Shown piece after piece: positions 47,691-57,816 of a DNA stretch of 64,000 nucleotides (the stretch's first letter is position 1; the number at the start of each line of letters is the position of its first letter). Position numbers and translations under genes: made by a program. The stretch is from Pseudomonas jinjuensis (GTDB taxonomy: Bacteria > Pseudomonadota > Gammaproteobacteria > Pseudomonadales > Pseudomonadaceae). Below the pieces are notes generated by a model. The model saw only the letters and a list, made by a program, of their open reading frames with translations, was not told the origin of the DNA and searched no databases. Where the stretch lies: assembly GCF_900103845.1 (NCBI RefSeq), contig NZ_FNIJ01000010.1, positions 186,001 through 250,000 of the forward strand. The letters run 5' to 3'.

Positions 47691-48514
47691 TGAGTGCCGC
47701 CGAGCCGTTGTTCGCCACCCGCCTGCCGCGCCTGGTGATGTTCGACCTGGACGGCACCCTGGTGGATTCGGTGCCGGACCTGGCTGCGGCGGTGGACAAG
47801 ATGCTCGCCGCCCTCGGCCGCGAGCCGGCCGGCGTCGAGCAGGTCCGCCACTGGGTCGGCAACGGCGCGCGGGTGCTGGTGCGCCGGGCGCTGGCCGGCG
47901 GCATCGAGCATGACGGCGTCGGCGAGGCGGAAACCGAGCGCGCCCTGGCGCTGTTCATGGACGCCTACGCCGACAGCCACGCGCTGACCGTGGTCTATCC
48001 CGGCGTGCGCGAGACCCTGAAGTGGTTGAAGAAGCAGAAGGTGCAGCTGGCGCTGATCACCAACAAGCCGGAGCGCTTCGTCGGTCCGCTGCTGGACGAG
48101 ATGAAGATCGGCCGCTACTTCCGCTGGATCATCGGCGGCGACACCCTCCCGCAGCAGAAGCCCGACCCGGCTGCGCTGCTGCACGTGATGAAGATGGCGC
48201 GGGTCAAGCCGGAGCAGGCCCTGTTCGTCGGCGACTCGCGCAACGACGTCCTCGCCGCCAAGGCCGCCGGCGTGCCCTGCGTCGGCCTGAGCTACGGCTA
48301 CAATCATGGCCGGCCGATCGCCGAGGAAGCGCCGACGCTGGTGGTGGACGACCTGCGCAAACTGTTGCCTTGCTTCGACCCAGGCACTGCGATAGTGTTG
48401 CCGGATACCTGTTCCGCTCCCGCCCCAAGAGATCGAATCGTGTTGGTGACGGTTACCTGCAAACTCTGGATGAAGGTCATCAAGGCCCTGGCCCGTTGGC
48501 GCTGGCGCGCCTGA
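47690..48514 (+). CDS. gph: Phosphoglycolate phosphatase
   Basis: A 274-residue HAD phosphatase. Motif I MFDLDGTLVDS (near 17-27), motif II ITNKPERF and motif III KPDPAALL ... GDSRNDVLAAKAAG are in order. E. coli Gph is about 250 residues; the extra tail here (from about residue 250, ending WMKVIKALARWRWRA) reads in the same frame as the candidate trp leader peptide and shares its stop. The tail may therefore be dictated by the attenuator rather than by enzyme function. Confidence 0.93.
   Translation: MSAAEPLFATRLPRLVMFDLDGTLVDSVPDLAAAVDKMLAALGREPAGVEQVRHWVGNGARVLVRRALAGGIEHDGVGEAETERALALFMDAYADSHALTVVYPGVRETLKWLKKQKVQLALITNKPERFVGPLLDEMKIGRYFRWIIGGDTLPQQKPDPAALLHVMKMARVKPEQALFVGDSRNDVLAAKAAGVPCVGLSYGYNHGRPIAEEAPTLVVDDLRKLLPCFDPGTAIVLPDTCSAPAPRDRIVLVTVTCKLWMKVIKALARWRWRA
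48470..48514 (+). CDS. trpL: Candidate trp leader peptide (14 aa), in frame with gph end
   Basis: The ATG at 48470 opens MKVIKALARWRWRA, with Trp codons at 48497 and 48503 separated by one Arg codon. Its stop is also the gph stop. The position (72 bases before trpE) and paired Trp codons suit an attenuator; trpE attenuation is established in P. putida. A weak ribosome site is the main doubt. An upstream GTG (48441) could give a longer leader with a third Trp. Confidence 0.6.
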   Translation: MKVIKALARWRWRA

Positions 48515-48550
48515 CACATCCCCGGCCGGCCCGCCCGGCGCGTTTGCACA
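48515..48550 (+). promoter_or_regulatory. Candidate trpE attenuator hairpin
   Basis: GGCCGG-CCCG-CCCGGC can form a GC stem ending in GCGTTTGC. Alternatively CGCGCC (48506-48511) pairs with GGCGCG (48538-48543). The competing pairs downstream of Trp codons fit an attenuator, though the T-run is short. Confidence 0.45.
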
Positions 48551-48586
48551 CAACCCGTTTCACCGCTTCCTCACACGAGGCCGATC

Positions 48587-50074
48587 ATGACTCGCGAAGA
48601 ATTCCAGCGGCTGGCCGCAGAAGGCTACAACCGCATTCCGCTCACCTGCGAAACCCTCGCCGATTTCGACACCCCGCTGTCCATCTACCTGAAGCTGGCC
48701 GACGGTCCCAACACCTACCTGCTCGAGTCCGTGCAGGGCGGCGAGAAGTGGGGCCGCTACTCGATCATCGGCCTGCCCAGCCGCACCGTGCTGCGGGTCT
48801 ACGGCCACACGGCGAGCATCAAGGTCGACGGCGTCGAGACCGAGCATTTCGAATGCGAAGACCCGCTGGCCTTCGTCGAAGAGTTCAAGAACCGCTACCG
48901 CGTACCGACCCTGCCGGGGCTGCCGCGCTTCAACGGCGGGCTGGTCGGCTACTTCGGCTATGACTGCGTGCGCTACGTCGAGAAGCGCCTGGCGCAGTGC
49001 CCGAACCCGGACCCGCTGGGCAACCCGGACATCCTGCTGATGGTGTCCGACGCCGTGGTGGTGTTCGACAACCTGGCCGGCAAGATGCACGCCATCGTCC
49101 TCGCCGACCCGGCCGAGGCCAATGCCTACGAGAACGGCCATGCGCGTCTGGAAGAACTGCTGGAACACCTGCGCCAGCCGATCACTCCGCGCCGCGGCCT
49201 CGACTTCAGCGCGGTGAACGCGCCGGAACCGCAGTTCCGCGCCAGCTTCACCCGCGAGGACTACGAGCGCGCGGTCGACACCGTCAAGGAATACATCCTC
49301 GCCGGCGACTGCATGCAGGTGGTCCCGTCGCAGCGCATGTCCATCGACTTCAGCGCCGCGCCCATCGACCTGTACCGCGCGTTGCGCTGCTTCAACCCGA
49401 CCCCCTACATGTACTTCTTCAACTTCGGCGACTTCCACGTGGTGGGCAGCTCGCCGGAAGTGCTGGTGCGCGTCGAGGACGGCCTGGTCACCGTGCGCCC
49501 GATCGCCGGCACCCGCCCGCGCGGCGCCACCGAGGAAGCCGACGTGGCGCTGGAAGAGGACCTGCTGTCCGACGCCAAGGAGCTGGCCGAGCACCTGATG
49601 CTGATCGACCTCGGCCGCAACGACGTCGGCCGCGTCTCCGAGACCGGCAGCGTGAAGGTCACCGAGAAGATGGTGATCGAGCGCTACTCCAACGTCATGC
49701 ACATCGTTTCCAACGTCAACGGCCAGCTCAAGGCCGGCATGAGCGCGATGGACGCCCTGCGCGCCATCCTCCCGGCCGGCACCCTGTCCGGTGCACCGAA
49801 GATCCGCGCCATGGAGATCATCGACGAGCTGGAACCGGTCAAGCGTGGCGTCTATGGCGGCGCGGTCGGCTACCTGGCGTGGAACGGCAACATGGACACC
49901 GCCATCGCCATCCGCACCGCGGTGATCAAGAACGGCGAACTGCACGTGCAGGCCGGCGGCGGCATCGTCGCCGACTCGGTCCCGGCGCTGGAATGGGAAG
50001 AGACCATCAACAAGCGCCGCGCCATGTTCCGCGCCGTGGCCCTGGCCGAACACACCGCCAAGATGCAGGGTTGA
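48587..50074 (+). CDS. trpE: Anthranilate synthase component I
   Basis: A 495-residue chorismate-using enzyme that makes anthranilate with TrpG. The N-terminal [19 protein letters not shown] region contributes to Trp feedback. The C-terminal chorismate-binding core has [40 protein letters not shown] and [18 protein letters not shown]. Only 11 bases separate it from trpG, unlike P. aeruginosa where the pyocin cluster intervenes. Confidence 0.97.
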   Translation: MTREEFQRLAAEGYNRIPLTCETLADFDTPLSIYLKLADGPNTYLLESVQGGEKWGRYSIIGLPSRTVLRVYGHTASIKVDGVETEHFECEDPLAFVEEFKNRYRVPTLPGLPRFNGGLVGYFGYDCVRYVEKRLAQCPNPDPLGNPDILLMVSDAVVVFDNLAGKMHAIVLADPAEANAYENGHARLEELLEHLRQPITPRRGLDFSAVNAPEPQFRASFTREDYERAVDTVKEYILAGDCMQVVPSQRMSIDFSAAPIDLYRALRCFNPTPYMYFFNFGDFHVVGSSPEVLVRVEDGLVTVRPIAGTRPRGATEEADVALEEDLLSDAKELAEHLMLIDLGRNDVGRVSETGSVKVTEKMVIERYSNVMHIVSNVNGQLKAGMSAMDALRAILPAGTLSGAPKIRAMEIIDELEPVKRGVYGGAVGYLAWNGNMDTAIAIRTAVIKNGELHVQAGGGIVADSVPALEWEETINKRRAMFRAVALAEHTAKMQG

Positions 50075-50085
50075 GGAGTACCGCC

Positions 50086-50682
50086 ATGCTGCTGATGATC
50101 GACAATTACGACTCCTTCACCTACAACCTGGTGCAGTACTTCGCCGAGCTGAAGGCCGACATCCACGTGATCCGCAACGACGAGCTGAGCGTGGAGGAAA
50201 TCGCCGCGCTGCAGCCCGAGCGCATCGTCCTGTCCCCCGGCCCCTGCACGCCGAACGAGGCGGGCGTGTCGCTGGCGGTGATCGAACACTTCTCCGGCAA
50301 GCTGCCGCTGCTCGGCGTCTGCCTAGGCCACCAGTCCATCGGCCAGGCCTTCGGCGGCGACGTGGTGCGCGCGCGCCAGGTGATGCACGGCAAGACCAGC
50401 CCGGTCTACCACACCGACCAGGGCGTGTTCGCCGGCCTGAACAACCCGCTGACCCAGACCCGCTACCACTCGCTGGTGGTCAAGCGCGAAACCCTGCCGG
50501 ACTGCCTGGAAATCACTGCCTGGACCCAGCATGACGACGGTTCGGTGGACGAGATCATGGGCCTGCGCCACAAGACCCTGAACGTCGAGGGCGTGCAGTT
50601 CCACCCCGAGTCGATCCTCTCCGAGCAGGGCCACGAGATGCTGGCCAACTTCCTCAAGCAGAACGGAGGCGTGCGCGCATGA
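50086..50682 (+). CDS. trpG: Anthranilate synthase component II (glutamine amidotransferase)
   Basis: A 198-residue class I amidotransferase supplying ammonia to Trp[16 protein letters not shown], the catalytic [15 protein letters not shown] with its Cys, and His/Glu in [10 protein letters not shown] complete the triad. Good ribosome site GAGGAG 7 bases before the ATG at 50086. It overlaps trpD (ATGA). Confidence 0.97.
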   Translation: MLLMIDNYDSFTYNLVQYFAELKADIHVIRNDELSVEEIAALQPERIVLSPGPCTPNEAGVSLAVIEHFSGKLPLLGVCLGHQSIGQAFGGDVVRARQVMHGKTSPVYHTDQGVFAGLNNPLTQTRYHSLVVKRETLPDCLEITAWTQHDDGSVDEIMGLRHKTLNVEGVQFHPESILSEQGHEMLANFLKQNGGVRA

Positions 50683-51728
50683 ACATCAGGGAAGCCCTCA
50701 ACCGGGTGGTCAACCAGCTCGACCTCTCCACCGAGGAAATGCAGGACGTCATGCGCGAGATCATGACCGGGCAGTGCACCGACGCGCAGGTCGGCGCCTT
50801 CCTCATGGGCATGCGCATGAAGAGCGAGAGCATCGACGAGATCGTCGGCGCCGTCTCGGTGATGCGCGAGCTGGCCGAGAGGGTCGAGCTGCCGAGCCTG
50901 GATCATGTGGTCGACGTGGTCGGCACCGGTGGCGACGGCGCCAACATCTTCAACGTGTCCTCGGCGGCGGCCTTCGTCGTCGCCGCGGCCGGCGGCAAGG
51001 TGGCCAAGCACGGCAACCGCGCGGTATCCGGCAAGAGCGGCAGCGCCGACCTGCTGGAAGCCGCCGGCATCTACCTGGACCTGCACGCCGAACAGGTGGC
51101 GCGCTGCATCGAGGCGGTGGGCGTCGGCTTCATGTTCGCCCAGATTCATCACAAGGCCATGCGCTACGCCGCCGGTCCGCGCCGCGAGCTGGGTCTGCGC
51201 ACGCTGTTCAACATGCTCGGCCCGCTGACCAACCCGGCCGGCGTCAAGCACCAGGTGGTCGGCGTATTCAACCAGGCGCTGTGTCGCCCGCTGGCCGAAG
51301 TGCTCAAGCGCCTGGGCAGCGAGCACATCCTGGTGGTGCACTCCCGCGACGGCCTGGACGAATTCAGCCTCGCCGCGGCGACCCACATCGCCGAACTGAA
51401 GGACGGTGAAGTGCGCGAATACGAGGTGCAGCCGGAAGATTTCGGCATTCGCAGCCAGAGCCTGATCGGCCTGACCGTGGAGAGCCCGCAGCAATCCCTG
51501 GAACTGATCCGCGACGCCCTGGGTCGACGCAAGACCGAGGCCGGGCAGAAGGCTGCCGAGCTGATCGTGCTGAACGCCGGCGCCGCGCTCTACGCCGCCG
51601 ACCTGGCGACCAGCCTGCATGAAGGCATGCAGCTGGCCCACGACGCCCTGCACACCGGCCTGGCGAAGGAAAAGATGGAAGAGCTGGCGGCCTTCACCGC
51701 CGTTTACCGAGAGGAGAATGCACAGTGA
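50679..51728 (+). CDS. trpD: Anthranilate phosphoribosyltransferase
   Basis: A 349-residue enzyme transferring phosphoribose to anthranilate. The PRPP-binding [20 protein letters not shown] and [19 protein letters not shown] motifs and [20 protein letters not shown] identify it. It overlaps trpG and trpC by 4 bases each, indicating coupled translation. Confidence 0.97.
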   Translation: MNIREALNRVVNQLDLSTEEMQDVMREIMTGQCTDAQVGAFLMGMRMKSESIDEIVGAVSVMRELAERVELPSLDHVVDVVGTGGDGANIFNVSSAAAFVVAAAGGKVAKHGNRAVSGKSGSADLLEAAGIYLDLHAEQVARCIEAVGVGFMFAQIHHKAMRYAAGPRRELGLRTLFNMLGPLTNPAGVKHQVVGVFNQALCRPLAEVLKRLGSEHILVVHSRDGLDEFSLAAATHIAELKDGEVREYEVQPEDFGIRSQSLIGLTVESPQQSLELIRDALGRRKTEAGQKAAELIVLNAGAALYAADLATSLHEGMQLAHDALHTGLAKEKMEELAAFTAVYREENAQ

Positions 51729-52561
51729 CTGTGCCCACGGTTCTGCAGAAGATTCTTGCCCGCAAGGTCGAAGAAGTCGCCGAACGCAGTGCTCGCGTCA
51801 GCCTGGCCGAGCTGGAGCAGCTGGCGCGCGCCGCCGACGCTCCGCGCGGGTTCGCCAATGCGCTGCTGGAGCGCGCCGGACGCAAGCAGCCGGCGGTGAT
51901 CGCCGAGATCAAGAAGGCCTCGCCGAGCAAGGGCGTGCTGCGCGAGAACTTCGTGCCGGCCGAGATCGCCCGCAGCTACGAGGAAGGCGGCGCCGCCTGC
52001 CTGTCGGTGCTGACCGACGTGGACTTCTTCCTCGGCAGCGACGCCTACCTCAAGGAAGCTCGCGCCGCCTGCTCGCTGCCGGTGATCCGCAAGGACTTCA
52101 TGATCGATCCGTACCAGGTGGTGGAAGCGCGCGCCATCGGCGCCGACTGCATCCTGCTGATCGTTTCCGCCCTCGACGACGTGCGCATGGCCGAGCTGGC
52201 CGCCGTGGCCAGGGACTTCAACCTCGACGTGCTGGTGGAAGTGCACGACGGCGAGGAGCTGGAGCGGGCGCTGAAGACCCTGGACACCCCGCTGGTCGGC
52301 ATCAACAACCGCAACCTGCACACCTTCGAGGTCACCCTCGACACCACCCTCGACCTGCTGCCGGAAATCCCGCGCGATCGCCTGGTGGTCACCGAGAGCG
52401 GCATCCTCAACCGCGCCGACGTGGAGCTGATGGAAGTCAGCGAGGTCTACGCCTTCCTGGTCGGCGAGGCGTTCATGCGCGCCGACGAGCCGGGCACCGA
52501 GCTGAAGCGGCTGTTCTTCCCGGAGCGCAACAAGGTTGTGTTGGGGGCCGATCCCGACTGA
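51725..52561 (+). CDS. trpC: Indole-3-glycerol-phosphate synthase
   Basis: A 278-residue TIM-barrel enzyme. [36 protein letters not shown] and [12 protein letters not shown] are the IGPS signatures. GTG start overlapping the trpD stop (GTGA). It is monofunctional, without the TrpF fusion seen in E. coli. Strong terminator follows. Confidence 0.97.
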   Translation: MTVPTVLQKILARKVEEVAERSARVSLAELEQLARAADAPRGFANALLERAGRKQPAVIAEIKKASPSKGVLRENFVPAEIARSYEEGGAACLSVLTDVDFFLGSDAYLKEARAACSLPVIRKDFMIDPYQVVEARAIGADCILLIVSALDDVRMAELAAVARDFNLDVLVEVHDGEELERALKTLDTPLVGINNRNLHTFEVTLDTTLDLLPEIPRDRLVVTESGILNRADVELMEVSEVYAFLVGEAFMRADEPGTELKRLFFPERNKVVLGADPD

Positions 52562-52590
52562 ACCTGCCAGGACGGGACACAAGCAACAAG

Positions 52591-52614
52591 AAAGCCGGCG
52601 ATTGCCGGCTTTTT
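52591..52614. terminator. Bidirectional terminator between trpC and vfr
   Basis: AAAGCCGGC / GCCGGCTTT stem with a GATT-type loop, Ts on the plus side and A-rich sequence on the other, between convergent trpC and vfr. Confidence 0.92.
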
Positions 52615-52629
52615 GCATTCTGGTGGGCT

Positions 52630-53274
52630 TCAGCGCGTGCCGAACACCACCATGGTCTTGCCCTTCACGTAGACCAGGCCCTGTTCCTCCAGGGCCTTCA
52701 GTACGCGGCCGACCATCTCCCGCGAGCAGCCGACGATGCGGCCGATTTCCTGGCGGGTGATCTTGATCTGCATGCCATCCGGGTGGGTCATGGCGTCCGG
52801 CTGCTGGCACAGGTCGAGGAGAGTGCGGGCGACGCGGCCGGTCACGTCGAGGAAGGCCAGGTCGCCGACCTTGCGCGTGGTCTTGCGCAGGCGTTCGGCC
52901 ATCTGGCTGCCGAGGGTGAAGAGGATTTCCGGATCATGCTGGCTCAGCTCGCGGAACTTGGCGTAGCTGATCTCCGCCACTTCGCACTCGCCCTTGGCGC
53001 GAACCCAGGCGCTGCGTTCCTGCTTGATGCTGTCGTCCTTGTCGAAGAGCCCCATCTCTCCGAAGAAGTCGCCGGTGTTCAGGTAGCCGATGATCATCTC
53101 GCGGCCGTCGTCATCCTCGATCAGTACGGTGACCGAGCCCTTGATGATGAAGAACAGGCTTTCACAGCGGTCGCCGGCGTAGATGATGGTGCTCTTGGAG
53201 GTGTAGCGGCGGCGGTGGCAATGCGCGAGAAGCTTGTCGAGGTTCTTGAGTTTGGGTGTGAGGGTTATAGCCAT
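52630..53274 (-). CDS. vfr: cAMP-responsive regulator Vfr (CRP family)
   Basis: A 214-residue CRP/FNR regulator, the length of P. aeruginosa Vfr. The cAMP pocket includes [13 protein letters not shown], and the C-terminal HTH is [20 protein letters not shown]. It controls virulence, twitching motility and quorum sensing in P. aeruginosa. Convergent with trpC; divergent from the OsmC-like gene. Confidence 0.97.
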   Translation of the reverse strand: MAITLTPKLKNLDKLLAHCHRRRYTSKSTIIYAGDRCESLFFIIKGSVTVLIEDDDGREMIIGYLNTGDFFGEMGLFDKDDSIKQERSAWVRAKGECEVAEISYAKFRELSQHDPEILFTLGSQMAERLRKTTRKVGDLAFLDVTGRVARTLLDLCQQPDAMTHPDGMQIKITRQEIGRIVGCSREMVGRVLKALEEQGLVYVKGKTMVVFGTR

Positions 53275-53638
53275 GCCCGAGTCCCGAAGAATGTAAAGAA
53301 GGCCCTTTGCACAACAGGCGTTTATTTGTTTGTTATGTGCAGCGCGCCTTCCCTAGCGACTCCCCCTCGCCATCGCTGGCGAAACTGCGATTTCCCTTGC
53401 TCCCGTGCTTTGTACGTAAAGCGGCATGAGCTTAACAGACGTCGTGTTGCCGACAATCGGAAACCTGGAACGTCCGTCAGAGGATTTTCCGAGAGAGTGT
53501 GCCATTTTACTGGCGTCAAATTAAGCATCTTGTCGGCCGTGCCGTCGAATTGCGAAGCAGCTAACAGGGCGCCGGCCCGGCTCGGCGCGCAACCCCCTTG
53601 TGTTAAGCTGGCGCCCCTTTTTTTCGGCGGAGCTCTCG
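53275..53638. promoter_or_regulatory. Divergent promoter region vfr / osmC-like
   Basis: 364 bases without a gene. It should hold both promoters. A TGTTAAGCT just before 53612 could be the -10 of the OsmC-like gene and a T-rich stretch near 53320-53335 part of the vfr promoter. I see no clear CRP/Vfr palindrome. Confidence 0.5.
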
Positions 53639-54061
53639 ATGAAAGCGCGTATCCAGTGGGCAGGCGAGGCGATGTTCCTCGGCGAATCCGGCAGCGGCCA
53701 TGTGGTGGTGATGGATGGCCCGCCGGAAAACGGTGGCCGCAACCTCGGCGTGCGGCCGATGGAAATGCTGCTGCTCGGCCTAGGCGGCTGCACCAACTTC
53801 GACGTGGTCAGCATCCTGAAGAAGAGCCGCCAGCCGGTGGAAAGCTGCGAAGCCTTCCTCGACGCCGAACGTGCCAGCGAAGACCCGAAGGTGTTCACCA
53901 AAATCCACGTGCACTTCGTGGTCAAGGGCCGCGGTCTGAAGGAAGCCCAGGTGAAGCGCGCGGTGGATCTGTCGGCGGAGAAGTACTGCTCGGCCTCGAT
54001 CATGCTCGGCCGCGCCGGCGTCGAAATCACCCACGATTACGAGATCGTGGAACTCAACTGA
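53639..54061 (+). CDS. OsmC-like peroxide-defence family protein (YhfA type)
   Basis: A 140-residue OsmC-fold protein. RPMEMLLLGLGGCTNFDVVS holds the first redox-type Cys, and SAEKYCSASIMLGRAGVEIT the second. The YhfA subgroup lies near crp in enterobacteria, paralleling vfr here. ATG 53639 has GGAG seven bases upstream. Enzymatic activity is inferred only. Confidence 0.88.
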   Translation: MKARIQWAGEAMFLGESGSGHVVVMDGPPENGGRNLGVRPMEMLLLGLGGCTNFDVVSILKKSRQPVESCEAFLDAERASEDPKVFTKIHVHFVVKGRGLKEAQVKRAVDLSAEKYCSASIMLGRAGVEITHDYEIVELN

Positions 54062-54270
54062 CATCATTTCATCAGCGGAAGTGGCGCAGACTCTGGTGCG
54101 GGGCGTTCGACCTCTGCATAATGCGCCACCTTTTTTCGGGGCCATGCGCCCCGGCCAATTGCCAAAATCGCCATCGCGAAGAGGTGTGAACGGTCCTACG
54201 CAGATGTACCCACTCATCTGACGGGCATGCTCAATCACGCGGCAGAGCCGCATTGACGAGAGTTACCACG

Positions 54271-55071
54271 GTGAAAAGCAAACTCAAGCTCCACGGGTTC
54301 AACAACCTGACGAAGACCTTGAGCTTCAACATCTATGACATCTGCTACGCCGAAACGCCTGAAGACCAGCAGGCCTACGTGCAGTACATCGACGAAGAGT
54401 ACGATGCCGAGCGGCTTACCCAGATTCTCACGGATGTTGTCGACATCATTGGCGCCAACATCCTGAACATCGCCCGTCAGGATTACGATCCGCAGGGCGC
54501 CAGCGTGACCATCCTGATCTCCGAGCAGCCGGTCGAGCCGACCGAAAGCCAGATCGAGGAATCCCCGGGCCCGCTGCCGGAGACCATCCTGGCGCACCTG
54601 GACAAGAGCCACATCACCGTGCACACCTACCCGGAAATCCATCCGGTGGAAGGCATCGCCACGTTCCGCGTGGACATAGACGTCTCCACCTGCGGCGTGA
54701 TTTCCCCGCTGAAGGCGCTGAACTACCTGATCCACCAGTTCGACTCGGACATCGTCACCGTGGACTACCGCGTGCGCGGCTTCACCCGCGACGTGGAAGG
54801 CAAGAAGCACTTCATCGACCACGAGATCAACTCGATCCAGAACTATCTCTCCGACGACACGTACGAGGCCTACCAGATGACCGACGTGAACGTGTACCAG
54901 GAGAACATGTTCCATACCAAGATGCTGCTGAAGGAGTTCGACCTGGACAACTACCTGTTCGGCGACGCCACCAGCAACCTCTCGGCGGAACAGCGTCAGC
55001 AGGTCGAGGAGCGGGTACGGCACGAGATGCTGGAAATCTTCTACGGCCGCAACATGCCGCACAAGGCCTGA
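54271..55071 (+). CDS. speD: S-adenosylmethionine decarboxylase proenzyme, E. coli type
   Basis: A 266-residue proenzyme for spermidine synthesis. It self-cleaves at Ser113 in [13 protein letters not shown] to form the pyruvoyl group. I chose the GTG at 54271 (product [20 protein letters not shown]); upstream TTG at 54253 is less likely. The 200-base leader holds a GGGGC-CATGC-GCCCC hairpin near 54140 and a CATAAT -10-like box near 54117. Confidence 0.95.
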   Translation: MKSKLKLHGFNNLTKTLSFNIYDICYAETPEDQQAYVQYIDEEYDAERLTQILTDVVDIIGANILNIARQDYDPQGASVTILISEQPVEPTESQIEESPGPLPETILAHLDKSHITVHTYPEIHPVEGIATFRVDIDVSTCGVISPLKALNYLIHQFDSDIVTVDYRVRGFTRDVEGKKHFIDHEINSIQNYLSDDTYEAYQMTDVNVYQENMFHTKMLLKEFDLDNYLFGDATSNLSAEQRQQVEERVRHEMLEIFYGRNMPHKA

Positions 55072-55087
55072 GGCCGGAGCAAAGGAA

Positions 55088-55113
55088 GAAGGCGCCCACG
55101 TGGCGCCTTCTTT
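55088..55113. terminator. Bidirectional terminator between speD and coq7
   Basis: GAAGGCGCC / GGCGCCTTC with a loop of CACGT type, followed by TTTATT. It lies about 15 bases after the speD stop. Confidence 0.9.
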
Positions 55114-55161
55114 ATTCGTAGGGCGGGGGCAACCCGCCAACGGGCATGGCGGATTTGCACC

Positions 55162-55809
55162 TCAGATGCGATAGGTGGTCCTGGTCATCACCTTCGACAG
55201 CAGCGTCATGCCGAACTTCACCGGCGCCGGGAAGCGCAGGCCGCCGGCCTCGATGGCGCTGGTGGCGTGCTGCTGCTCGTCTTCGCGCATCTGTTCGAGG
55301 ATGGCGCGGGACTTCTGGTCCTCGGCGGGAATCTCCGCCAGGTGCTCGTCGAGGTGCTTGCACACCTGGTCTTCGGTGGCGGCGACGAAGCCGAGACTGA
55401 CCTTGTCGCTGACCAGCCCGGCGAGCGCGCCGACGCCGAACGACAGGCCGTAGAACAGCGGGTTGAGCAGGCTCGGGCGGCTGCCCAGCTCACGGATGCG
55501 CTGCTCGCACCAGGCCAGGTGGTCGACTTCCTCGTCGGCGGCGGTTTCCATGGCCTTGCGCACCTGCGGCAGCTTGGCGGTCAGCGCCTGGCCCTGGTAC
55601 AGCGCCTGGGCGCAGACCTCGCCGGTGTGGTTGACGCGCATCAGCCCGGCGACATGGCGGGCATCGTCCTCGCTCAGTTCGGCATCCGGCTGCACGATGG
55701 CCGGCGAGGGCCGTCCGGGATGGCCGGCGAAAGGCAGCAGGGTGCGCATCGCGGCATCGGCCTGCAGCAGGAAAAGGTCGGCGGGAGAGTAGTGACGCTC
55801 GGCGGACAT
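55162..55809 (-). CDS. coq7: 2-nonaprenyl-3-methyl-6-methoxy-1,4-benzoquinol hydroxylase Coq7
   Basis: A 215-residue di-iron monooxygenase of ubiquinone synthesis. Metal ligands appear as repeated E-x(n)-E..H motifs: [33 protein letters not shown] and [16 protein letters not shown]. Length equals P. aeruginosa Coq7. Confidence 0.95.
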   Translation of the reverse strand: MSAERHYSPADLFLLQADAAMRTLLPFAGHPGRPSPAIVQPDAELSEDDARHVAGLMRVNHTGEVCAQALYQGQALTAKLPQVRKAMETAADEEVDHLAWCEQRIRELGSRPSLLNPLFYGLSFGVGALAGLVSDKVSLGFVAATEDQVCKHLDEHLAEIPAEDQKSRAILEQMREDEQQHATSAIEAGGLRFPAPVKFGMTLLSKVMTRTTYRI

Positions 55810-55899
55810 GGCGCACCTCCGAAGGAAAATTCGTCGGCAAGTTTACCGGATCGGCGATGGCAGGTCTTGCCGTGGTGCAGGACTCGACGGATTCGGTCG

Positions 55900-56238
55900 T
55901 CAGCCCGGCGGCCAGTGCATCTGCCGCTGGCCGAGCACATGCATGTGGATGTGGTGGACGGTCTGGCCGCCGAGGTCGTTGCAGTTCATCACCACCCGGA
56001 AACCGTCCGCGCAGCCCTGTTCCAGCGCGAGCTGCTGGGCGACATGCAGGATGTGTCCGGTGAGCGGCTTGTCCGCCTCGTCCAGGTCGTTGAGGGTGGG
56101 GATGTGCTTGCGCGGGATGACCAGGAAGTGCACCGGCGCCTGCGGGTTGATGTCGTGGAAGGCGACCACCTGGTCGTCCTCGTAGAGCTTGCGTGCGGGA
56201 ATCTGCCCGGTCACGATCTTGCAGAACAGACATTCCAC
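55900..56238 (-). CDS. HIT-family nucleotide hydrolase (HinT type)
   Basis: A 112-residue protein. It has CLFCKIVTGQIPARKLYEDD at the start and the catalytic triad HHIHMHVLG near residue 97. HinT enzymes cleave purine-nucleoside phosphoramidates. It lies between coq7 and the AAA ATPase gene. Confidence 0.93.
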   Translation of the reverse strand: MECLFCKIVTGQIPARKLYEDDQVVAFHDINPQAPVHFLVIPRKHIPTLNDLDEADKPLTGHILHVAQQLALEQGCADGFRVVMNCNDLGGQTVHHIHMHVLGQRQMHWPPG

Positions 56239-56328
56239 GGTCGCTTCTCCTGTCTGGCCTCTGCCGGCTGAGTGTAGTCACCGGGACTCCGTCCGCCCAG
56301 CGTGGGCCGCACGTGCAAGGAGGCTGCA

Positions 56329-57810
56329 TTGAAGAACGATATCCACGACCTGGGGCTGGTGCTGGACTCGCGGGTCAAGCTGGTCGCCATCGAATCCTGG
56401 GACGAGCCGCGGGTGCTGGAAACCCTGACCGGGCTGGCGATCAGGCGCGGCCACGGCCTTTACACCTGGTCGGTGACCGAGGGCCTGCAGCGCCTGGGCT
56501 TTGGCGGCGAGCCGCTGGTGCGGGGCGACAGCGGCGAGGTGGAGACTGCCCTGCGCGCGATCAAGGCCGACCAGCAGGCCAATCTCTATGTGCTCTGCGA
56601 CCTGCATCCGTTCCTCGCCGACAACCCGAAGGTGGTGCGCCTGCTGAAGGAGATCGCCATGGCCGAAGGCCCGTCGCGGCCCACCGTGGTGCTGGTTTCC
56701 CATGCGCTCAAGCTGCCGGCGGAAGTCCAGCGCTTCGCCGCGCGCTTCACCCTGGCGCTGCCCAGCGAGGAAGAGCTGATCGGCATCGTCCGCGAGGAGG
56801 CCGCGCGCTGGAGCGAGCGCAACCGCGGCGTGCGCGTGCGCACCGACAACCGCACCCTGAACCAGGTGGTGAAGAACCTGCGCGGACTCAGCCACGGCGA
56901 GGCGCGGCTGCTGGCGCGCAACGTGATCTGCAACGACGGCGCCATCACTCAGGAAGACCTGCCGGCGCTGAACCGCACCAAGTTCGAGCTGCTCGACCTC
57001 GGCGGAGTGCTGAGTTTCGAGCACGATACCGCGCGTTTCGCCGAAGTCGGCGGGCTGTACAACCTCAAGCGCTGGCTCGGCGAGCGCCAGGCGGCCTTCA
57101 ATGCCGGCAAGGACGTCGACCTCCCGAAAGGCGTGCTGCTGGTCGGCGTGCAGGGTGGCGGCAAGAGCCTGGCGGCGAAGGCGGTCGCCGGCCTGTGGGG
57201 GCTGCCGCTGCTGCGCCTGGATTTCGCCTGCCTGTACAACAAGTACTTCGGCGAGACCGAACGCAACCTGCGCGAGGCCCTGCGCCTGGCCGAGGAAATG
57301 GCGCCCTGCGTGCTCTGGGCCGACGAGATCGAGAAGGGCCTGGCCACCGGCGACAACGACGGCGGCGTCAGCCAGCGCGTGCTCGGCACCCTGCTGACCT
57401 GGATGGCCGAGCGCAAGGCGCCGGTGTTCATGGTCGCCACCGCCAACGCCATCGATCGCCTGCCGCCGGAACTGGTGCGCAAGGGACGCTTCGACGAGCT
57501 GTTCTTCGTCGACCTGCCGACCCGCGAGGTGCGCGCCGAGATCTTCCGCATCCATCTGCAGCGCCGCGAGCTGGAGCCGCAGCAGTTCGATCTCGGCGAA
57601 CTGGCGCAGGTCAGCGACGGCTTCTCCGGCGCGGAAATCGAGCAGGTGGTGGTGAGTGCGTTCTATGCCGGGCAGGCGCGGCAGAAGACCGTCGACCAGG
57701 AATTGCTGCTGCAGGAAATCAAGCGCACCGCGCCGTTGTCTGTGGTGATGGCCGAGGAGCTTGCGGCACTGCGCCGCTGGGCCGATGGGCGTGCGGTGAT
57801 GGCCGACTGA
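56329..57810 (+). CDS. AAA+ ATPase (Ycf46-like)
   Basis: About 493 residues, starting at a TTG (56329) with AAGGAGG five bases upstream. The C-terminal half is an AAA domain with GVQGGGKSLAAKA (Walker A, near 270), VLWADEIEKGLA (Walker B) and the SRH region (VATANAIDRLPPELVRKGRF). The N-terminal half is a degenerate, non-Walker domain. This is the Ycf46-like architecture whose cellular role is unsettled. Confidence 0.87.
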   Translation: MKNDIHDLGLVLDSRVKLVAIESWDEPRVLETLTGLAIRRGHGLYTWSVTEGLQRLGFGGEPLVRGDSGEVETALRAIKADQQANLYVLCDLHPFLADNPKVVRLLKEIAMAEGPSRPTVVLVSHALKLPAEVQRFAARFTLALPSEEELIGIVREEAARWSERNRGVRVRTDNRTLNQVVKNLRGLSHGEARLLARNVICNDGAITQEDLPALNRTKFELLDLGGVLSFEHDTARFAEVGGLYNLKRWLGERQAAFNAGKDVDLPKGVLLVGVQGGGKSLAAKAVAGLWGLPLLRLDFACLYNKYFGETERNLREALRLAEEMAPCVLWADEIEKGLATGDNDGGVSQRVLGTLLTWMAERKAPVFMVATANAIDRLPPELVRKGRFDELFFVDLPTREVRAEIFRIHLQRRELEPQQFDLGELAQVSDGFSGAEIEQVVVSAFYAGQARQKTVDQELLLQEIKRTAPLSVVMAEELAALRRWADGRAVMAD

Positions 57811-57816
57811 GACGCC

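Noticed and set aside
48560-50053. 497-codon open frame opposite trpE
   Set aside because: Antisense shadow of trpE; His/Gly/Val/Asp-rich composition typical of such frames.
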